This document shows positions 6,211-10,322 of a stretch of DNA of 10,322 nt, piece after piece (within the stretch, counting starts at the first letter, position 1; every line of letters starts with the position of its first letter). The translations under genes were made by a program, and so were the position numbers. This stretch comes from Betaproteobacteria bacterium. Its GTDB lineage: Bacteria > Pseudomonadota > Gammaproteobacteria > Burkholderiales > Usitatibacteraceae. Location: contig JAAOZZ010000164.1 of the NCBI GenBank assembly GCA_012274175.1, forward strand, positions 1 to 10,322. Direction: 5' to 3'. The notes below the pieces were generated by a model. The model did no database searches and was not told the origin of the DNA. It saw only the letters and a list, made by a program, of their open reading frames with translations.

Positions 6211-8016
6211 TTCCTTGATGATCGCTTCGATGTCCCTGGCATCCACGGGCTTGACCAGGTGGCGGTCGAAACCCGCTTCCCAGGCCCGGCGGCGATCGTC
6301 TTCCTGGCCCCAGCCCGTCACCGCCACCAGCAGGCATTCGGAAGTCGTGAGCTTTTCCCGCAATCGCCGAGCGACCTCGTATCCGTGGACTTTGGGCATC
6401 CCGATGTCGAGGAACGCGATCTCGGGCGTGAACCTGTCCGCCTCGGCGAGCGCCTCCGCGCCGTCGTAGGCGATGTGCACTTCGTGTCCGCGAGAGGCCA
6501 GCATCTGCCCGAGGCTGTTGGCGAAATCGACGTTGTCGTCGGCAAGCAGGATGCGCCGCGCATTGGGGTCGCCCGTGGGCGCGGGCCTGGCGGGTGCCTC
6601 GGACTGCCTCGGCGCTTCGGCGAGCGGCAGGCGCACCACGAACTCGCTGCCCTTGCCCGCGCCGGCGCTGAAGGCCGTGATGGTGCCGTCGTGCAGCGCC
6701 ACGAGGCGGCGCGCGAGCGTGAGGCCCACTCCGAGCCCCGCCTGCGCGCGCGTGAGGGAGCGGTCCACCTGCACAAACATGTCGAAGATGGCGCCGATGG
6801 CACCCTGATCGAGCCCGATCCCGGTGTCGCGCACGCGTACCACCGCATTGCCTGCCTCGACGGCAACCGAGAGCGTGATGCGCCCTCCCGGCTCCGTGTA
6901 CTTCGCCGCATTGTGCAGCAGGTTGGCGAAGACCTGCGCGAGGCGGGTCTGGTCGCCGTTCACGGCAATGCGTCCCTCGGGCAGCTCCAGGTCGAGCGCG
7001 TGACGGCGCGCTTCGATGAACGGGCGCACCGTCTCCACGGAATCGTGGATCGCGTCGCGCAGGTCCACGACGGCCTTGCGCACCGCGAGCTTGCCGGTGG
7101 TGATGCGGGAGACGTCGAGCAGGTCGTCCACCAGGCGCACCATCTGGTTCAGCTGGCGCTCCATCATCTCGAGCGCCTTGCGCGACATTTCGGGATCCAC
7201 CCTGGCCGAACGCAGGATCTCCAGCGCGTTGCGCAGGGGCGCCAGGGGATTGCGCAGCTCGTGCGCGAGGGTGGCGAGGAACTCGTCCTTGCGCCGGTCC
7301 GCCTCGCGCAGCGCCTCCGCGCGCCGTCCGGCCTCCGCGAGCATGCCGTTGAACGCGTCCACCAGCTGGCCGATCTCGTCGTCCGAGGACTTCTTCGCGC
7401 GCAGGCTGTAGTCGCGCCGCTGCATCACCTCGCGCGCCACCCGGGCAACCTCCAGGATGGGCGCCGTGACCCCCGCCTGCAGCCAGCCGGAAAGCGCCCC
7501 GGCGAGCGCAAGGCTCGCGACCATCACCAGCCCGAGGATCGCCAGGTAGTCGAGGACGCGGTCCCATGGCAGGTAGCGCGCGCGGATGTAGACCGTGCCC
7601 AGGGGCTCGCCCGCCTCGACCACGCGGTGGAACATGTCGAGCTCGTTGCCCTCGATGCGGTAGCCGTCCGCCCCGGGAGCGGACGGAAATTGCGGCGCCT
7701 TCTCGCCCGCCTTCACGTACGTCGCGAAGCGCTCGCCGTCGTTCGTGTAGAGCGCGGCGGATAGCACGTTGGGCCGCACGCGAATGAGGCTCAGGTCGTT
7801 GGTGGCGGCCTTGCGGTCGTTGAACGAAAGCGCCGGGGCGCTCGCCCGGGCGAGGATCTCGGCCTGGAGGTAGAGGTCCTGGGTCCATTGGCGCTCGTAG
7901 GCGCGCAGGTCGTAGATCACCAGGCCCATGGCGCTCAGCGCGAGTGCCGAAACGGTCGTCCCGAGGACGAGCAGCATCACCTTGCGGCGAACCGACATGC
8001 GCAAGCGTCGCAGCAT
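6205..8016 (-). CDS. Membrane hybrid histidine kinase with CHASE8-like sensor (TM-CHASE8-TM-HAMP-HisKA-HATPase-REC)
   Basis: A 603-residue sensor kinase. A basic N-terminus leads into TM1 (about 13-35). A periplasmic domain (about 38-150) follows, with features of the YfiN/CHASE8 type (VIYDLRAYERQWTQDLYLQAE, ILARASAPALSFNDRKAA, LSAALYTNDGERFATY). Next come TM2 (about 154-177) and a HAMP linker (about 178-235). The kinase core has H252 in AHELRNP, the N box NLLHNAAKY (365-373), G1 RDTGIGL and G2 GLGVGLTL. A C-terminal receiver has D493/D494, phospho-acceptor D537 in LDIGMP, T567 and K589. The start is the ATG at 8016, which overlaps the stop codon of the YfiR-family gene by one base (TGATG), so the two are coupled. 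By analogy with YfiR-YfiN, the YfiR protein probably binds the periplasmic domain and sets kinase activity. No DNA-binding partner is encoded alongside, so the downstream target is unknown. Confidence 0.88.
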   Translation of the reverse strand: MLRRLRMSVRRKVMLLVLGTTVSALALSAMGLVIYDLRAYERQWTQDLYLQAEILARASAPALSFNDRKAATNDLSLIRVRPNVLSAALYTNDGERFATYVKAGEKAPQFPSAPGADGYRIEGNELDMFHRVVEAGEPLGTVYIRARYLPWDRVLDYLAILGLVMVASLALAGALSGWLQAGVTAPILEVARVAREVMQRRDYSLRAKKSSDDEIGQLVDAFNGMLAEAGRRAEALREADRRKDEFLATLAHELRNPLAPLRNALEILRSARVDPEMSRKALEMMERQLNQMVRLVDDLLDVSRITTGKLAVRKAVVDLRDAIHDSVETVRPFIEARRHALDLELPEGRIAVNGDQTRLAQVFANLLHNAAKYTEPGGRITLSVAVEAGNAVVRVRDTGIGLDQGAIGAIFDMFVQVDRSLTRAQAGLGVGLTLARRLVALHDGTITAFSAGAGKGSEFVVRLPLAEAPRQSEAPARPAPTGDPNARRILLADDNVDFANSLGQMLASRGHEVHIAYDGAEALAEADRFTPEIAFLDIGMPKVHGYEVARRLREKLTTSECLLVAVTGWGQEDDRRRAWEAGFDRHLVKPVDARDIEAIIKEL

Positions 8017-8570
8017 CACGTGCCCTTCTTCACGACGCGGCGCGCCACGGCGAGCATGCGCGAGCTGATGCGGTGGCCGCTTCGCTCGGCAGCTTCGGTG
8101 GACACCTCGAAACCGACGTGGTCGTTGGCGACCACGAAGTTGATGGCGCTCCCGGATTCCAGCCCGTGCTCGCCTTCTGTGACCACGAGGCTGCCCTGGG
8201 GCTGCGCCGCGCGCACGATCGAGCTGAGGTGCTCGCCCGCCCGTTGGCCCACGAAGAGCAGGTGCACGCCGCGCGCCGGCTCGTCTTCCTTCAGCCGGCG
8301 CACCGCCACGGGATGGGTGCCGAAACGCCGGCTCGCGACGATCTTCTCCAGCTCGACGGCGACTTTCTCGGAATCCACGACGCCGATCACGAAGGGCGCG
8401 TCGCTCGCGGCGAACGAGGCGGGCGGCCATTCGATGTAGGCGGCGAACTTGTACAGGAAAGCGGCCTTCACGCTGGGCTCCGTCGCCTCGAGGCGCTGGG
8501 CGTCCGCGGTGAACGACGCGGCGAGGAGCAGCACCGGGGCGAGGAACGCCCATGGGCGCAGGGTGATCAT
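8016..8570 (-). CDS. YfiR-family (DUF4154) periplasmic protein
   Basis: A 184-residue secreted protein. The signal peptide is MITLRPWAFLAPVLLLAASF, with cleavage near TADAQ (about residue 25). The mature N-terminus carries the YfiR-family signature VKAAFLYKFAAYIEWP, and the rest follows the family pattern (FVIGVVD, HLLFVG, SLVVTEGEHGLESGSAINFV, then a C-terminal RISSRMLAVAR). In Pseudomonas aeruginosa, YfiR holds the diguanylate cyclase YfiN in check from the periplasm; here the partner gene, overlapping by one base, encodes a histidine kinase, so it most likely controls that kinase. The mature protein has no cysteine, so the disulphides of the Pseudomonas protein are absent and redox control of that kind is excluded. 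The ATG at 8570 has GGAG six nt upstream; a longer frame starting at 8648 adds an Arg-rich stretch before the signal peptide and is not credible. Confidence 0.88.
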   Translation of the reverse strand: MITLRPWAFLAPVLLLAASFTADAQRLEATEPSVKAAFLYKFAAYIEWPPASFAASDAPFVIGVVDSEKVAVELEKIVASRRFGTHPVAVRRLKEDEPARGVHLLFVGQRAGEHLSSIVRAAQPQGSLVVTEGEHGLESGSAINFVVANDHVGFEVSTEAAERSGHRISSRMLAVARRVVKKGT

Positions 8571-8757
8571 CGCGGGCTCCGTCGATTGCGCTCCGCGGCG
8601 ATCACGCGACCGATCCCGGTGGCCTGCGCGAGCCGCGCCCCGTGGCACCGGATCCTGACACCGGTAACAGATTCATTCTTGTGGTGCGCCCTGGGATGGT
8701 GGAGCGATGATACCGCGCCCCATTGGATGCGGCCCGCGTCGTTGCGTTCGGAGCGGG

Positions 8758-10322
8758 TCAGTGGAAGTCGTGGCTCGCGGGGGCCAGGCGGCCGAGCATC
8801 GCGCTCAGGTCCTCGAGGCGGCGCGCGAGCACGTGCACGACGAGGCCCTCCTTCTGCACCTCTCCGCTCACCGCGAGGAGCCGGGCGCCCAGCAGCACCC
8901 TCCTCTGCCGCTCGGCGAGGTCGCTCCAGACCACCAGGTTCACGTAGCCCGTCTCGTCCTCGAGGGTGACGAAGATGACGCCGCTCGCCGTGGCAGGACG
9001 CTGGCGGCACGTGACGAGGCCCGCGGTGCGGATGCGCTGGCCGTGGCGCGCCTGGGCCACGTCGGTGGCGCTCGCGACGCCGCGCTGCGCGAGCCGCTCG
9101 CGCAGCAACGCGAGCGGGTGGCGGCGCAGCGTAAGCCCGATCGCCTCGTAGTCGCCGACGATCTCCTCGCCCTCGGTGGGAGCCGTGAGGGGCGGGGGCG
9201 CCGCGCAAGCGGCGGGCAGCGCGAGGCGCGTGGGCTCGTCCACCGCGAGCGTCTCCCACAGGGCTTCCCGTCGATGGCCCGCGAGGCTCGCGAGCGCGTC
9301 GGCGGCCGCGAGCGCCGAAAGGTCGCCGCGGTCGAGCTGCGCGCGGCGCGCCAGGTCCTCGGTCGAGGAAAATCCACGCTCCGGGCGCGCCTGCACGAGC
9401 CGCGCGGCCGCCTCCGACTTCAGGCCCTTCACGAGGCCCAGGCCGAGCCGCACCGCCGGGGCGCCGCCCTCCCCCGCCTCGAGCTTGCTGTCGGCGCCGC
9501 TCGACTGCACGTCGGCGGGGAGCACCGCCACGCCATGGCGCCGGGCGTCCTGCACGATGGCGGAGGTCGAGTAGAAGCCCAGGGGCTGGCTGTTCAGCAG
9601 CGCGCACGCGAAGGCTGCGGGCTCGTGGCGCTTCAACCAGCTCGAGACGTAGACCAGGAGCGCGAAGCTCGCCGCATGGGACTCAGGGAAGCCGTACTCG
9701 CCGAAACCCTGGATCTGCTGGTAGATCTGCTCGGCGAAAGCACGGGCGTAACCGCGCGCGAGCATGCCCGAGACGAGCTTGTCGCGAAACGGCTCGATGC
9801 CGCCGCGCCTTTTCCACGACGCCATGGCGCGGCGCAGCTTGTCCGATTCGCCGGGGGTGAAGCCCGCGGCCACCACCGCGAGCTGCATGACCTGCTCCTG
9901 GAAGATGGACACCCCGAGCGTGCGCTCGAGCACCCTGCGCACGTCCTCGCTCGCGAAGGTGACGGGCTCCTTGCCCTGGCGGCGGCGCAGGTACGGGTGC
10001 ACCATTCCGCCCATGATCGGGCCCGGGCGCACGATCGCCACCTCGATCACGAGGTCGTAGAAATTCGCGGGCTTGAGCCTCGGCAGCATCGACATCTGGG
10101 CGCGCGACTCGATCTGGAAGACGCCGATCGTGTCGGCGCGCTGGATCATCTCGTAGACGGCGGGATCCTCCGGGGGGACAGACCCTAATTCAAGCGGGCG
10201 CTCTTCGCCTTGGCCACGCGGGCCCACGAAATCAGGGTCTGTCCCCGGTTTCCCCCTGTAACCATTCACCAAATCGATCGCGCGCCGGATGCACGAGAGC
10301 ATGCCCAGCCCCAGCACGTCGA
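8758..10322 (-). CDS. dnaE2: Error-prone DNA polymerase DnaE2, C-terminal half (5' end outside window)
   Basis: About 521 codons in frame to the window edge, starting mid-protein at DVLGLGML. The segments are characteristic of the ImuC/DnaE2 branch of C-family polymerases: RADTIGVFQIESRAQMSMLP, YDLVIEVAIVRPGPIMGGMV, GFGEYGFPESHAASFALLVY, a C-terminal OB-fold (GLVTCRQRPATASGVIFVTL to VHVLARRLEDLS), and the typical DFH end. The catalytic aspartates lie upstream, outside the window. DnaE2 works with ImuA/ImuB in SOS-induced translesion synthesis and mutagenesis; those genes would be expected further upstream. A palindrome-ended insert adds about 25 residues near the start of the visible part without breaking the frame. 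The gene is separated from the downstream yfiR-like gene by 187 nt, in which I saw no clear terminator or promoter. Identification is firm; whether the enzyme still works with the insert is not known. Confidence 0.94.
   Translation of the reverse strand, partial: DVLGLGMLSCIRRAIDLVNGYRGKPGTDPDFVGPRGQGEERPLELGSVPPEDPAVYEMIQRADTIGVFQIESRAQMSMLPRLKPANFYDLVIEVAIVRPGPIMGGMVHPYLRRRQGKEPVTFASEDVRRVLERTLGVSIFQEQVMQLAVVAAGFTPGESDKLRRAMASWKRRGGIEPFRDKLVSGMLARGYARAFAEQIYQQIQGFGEYGFPESHAASFALLVYVSSWLKRHEPAAFACALLNSQPLGFYSTSAIVQDARRHGVAVLPADVQSSGADSKLEAGEGGAPAVRLGLGLVKGLKSEAAARLVQARPERGFSSTEDLARRAQLDRGDLSALAAADALASLAGHRREALWETLAVDEPTRLALPAACAAPPPLTAPTEGEEIVGDYEAIGLTLRRHPLALLRERLAQRGVASATDVAQARHGQRIRTAGLVTCRQRPATASGVIFVTLEDETGYVNLVVWSDLAERQRRVLLGARLLAVSGEVQKEGLVVHVLARRLEDLSAMLGRLAPASHDFH
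10174..10246 (-). repeat. REP-like palindromic element inserted in frame within dnaE2
   Basis: A perfect 13-bp inverted repeat, GGGGACAGACCCT (10174-10186) and AGGGTCTGTCCCC (10234-10246), bounds a 73-bp segment. This terminal sequence resembles repeats found scattered through many proteobacterial genomes, often near REP-associated (Y1/RAYT) transposase genes; that is recollection, not a search. It lies inside the dnaE2 frame and codes for a Gly/Pro/acidic stretch (PGTDPDFVGPRG to LELGSVP) exactly where normal DnaE2 proteins have a short linker before the conserved PAEDPAVY-like segment. Confidence 0.75.

Noticed and set aside
8017..8553. Upstream extension of the membrane kinase frame by 179 residues
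   Set aside because: The extension only re-reads the YfiR-family gene out of frame; the kinase starts naturally at the ATG overlapping the YfiR stop codon, just before TM1.
8647..8665. ACCGG-N9-CCGGT inverted repeat upstream of the yfiR-like gene as an operator
   Set aside because: Only 5-bp arms in GC-rich DNA, with no clear promoter nearby and no second copy seen; too weak to call.
8707..10188. Plus-strand ORF of 493 residues opposite dnaE2
   Set aside because: Low-complexity Arg/His/Glu-rich shadow of the conserved DnaE2 sequence.
1..10322. CRISPR arrays, tRNA/rRNA genes, prophage or toxin-antitoxin genes
   Set aside because: No spaced direct repeats, no tRNA or rRNA-like sequence, and no ORF pair with the expected features was found on reading both strands.

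Overview
The window is GC-rich apart from one short stretch. It reads as a chromosomal accessory region of a betaproteobacterium (Burkholderiales/Nitrosomonadales-like). This rests on the gene mix: a bacterial NHEJ remnant, DnaE2, a YfiR-type signalling pair and an NtrC-type regulator. The assignment is an inference from gene content and base composition; no 16S or ribosomal gene is present. Nearly everything lies on the minus strand; only one gene, for an exported protein, is on the plus strand.

Layout, low to high coordinates (minus-strand genes are transcribed right to left). (1) 1-1272 is a reduced non-homologous end-joining cluster: a strikingly short Ku-like gene, a stand-alone LigD polymerase domain with its catalytic residues, and the start of a proline-rich protein overlapping the polymerase stop codon. 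(2) 1397-4815 is a two-component operon: a sigma-54-dependent response regulator followed, with an ATGA overlap, by a cytosolic PAS-PAS hybrid histidine kinase. (3) 4816-6204 is a sparse region. It holds a 50-residue Thr/Ser-rich lipoprotein gene on the minus strand, preceded by a good RpoN (-24/-12) promoter match, and a divergent gene for a 159-residue exported protein of unknown family. It ends in an AT-rich convergent spacer bounded by imperfect inverted repeats. (4) 6205-8570 is a YfiR-family periplasmic protein gene overlapping by one base a membrane-bound hybrid histidine kinase gene (TM, CHASE8-like sensor, TM, HAMP, HisKA, HATPase, receiver). (5) 8758-10322 is the C-terminal half of the error-prone polymerase DnaE2, whose reading frame carries a 73-bp palindrome-ended REP-like insertion.

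How the parts may work together. The response regulator has every motif needed to drive sigma-54 promoters, and its locus is flanked on both sides by correctly oriented -24/-12-like sequences, one before the lipoprotein gene and one before the Ku/LigD cluster. This suggests, but does not prove, a local RpoN regulon with an envelope output and perhaps a DNA-repair output. The YfiR/CHASE8 kinase pair is a separate envelope-sensing module built like YfiR-YfiN but with a phosphorelay kinase in place of a diguanylate cyclase. DnaE2 adds a second mutagenic-repair function at the right edge; no direct link to the others is visible.
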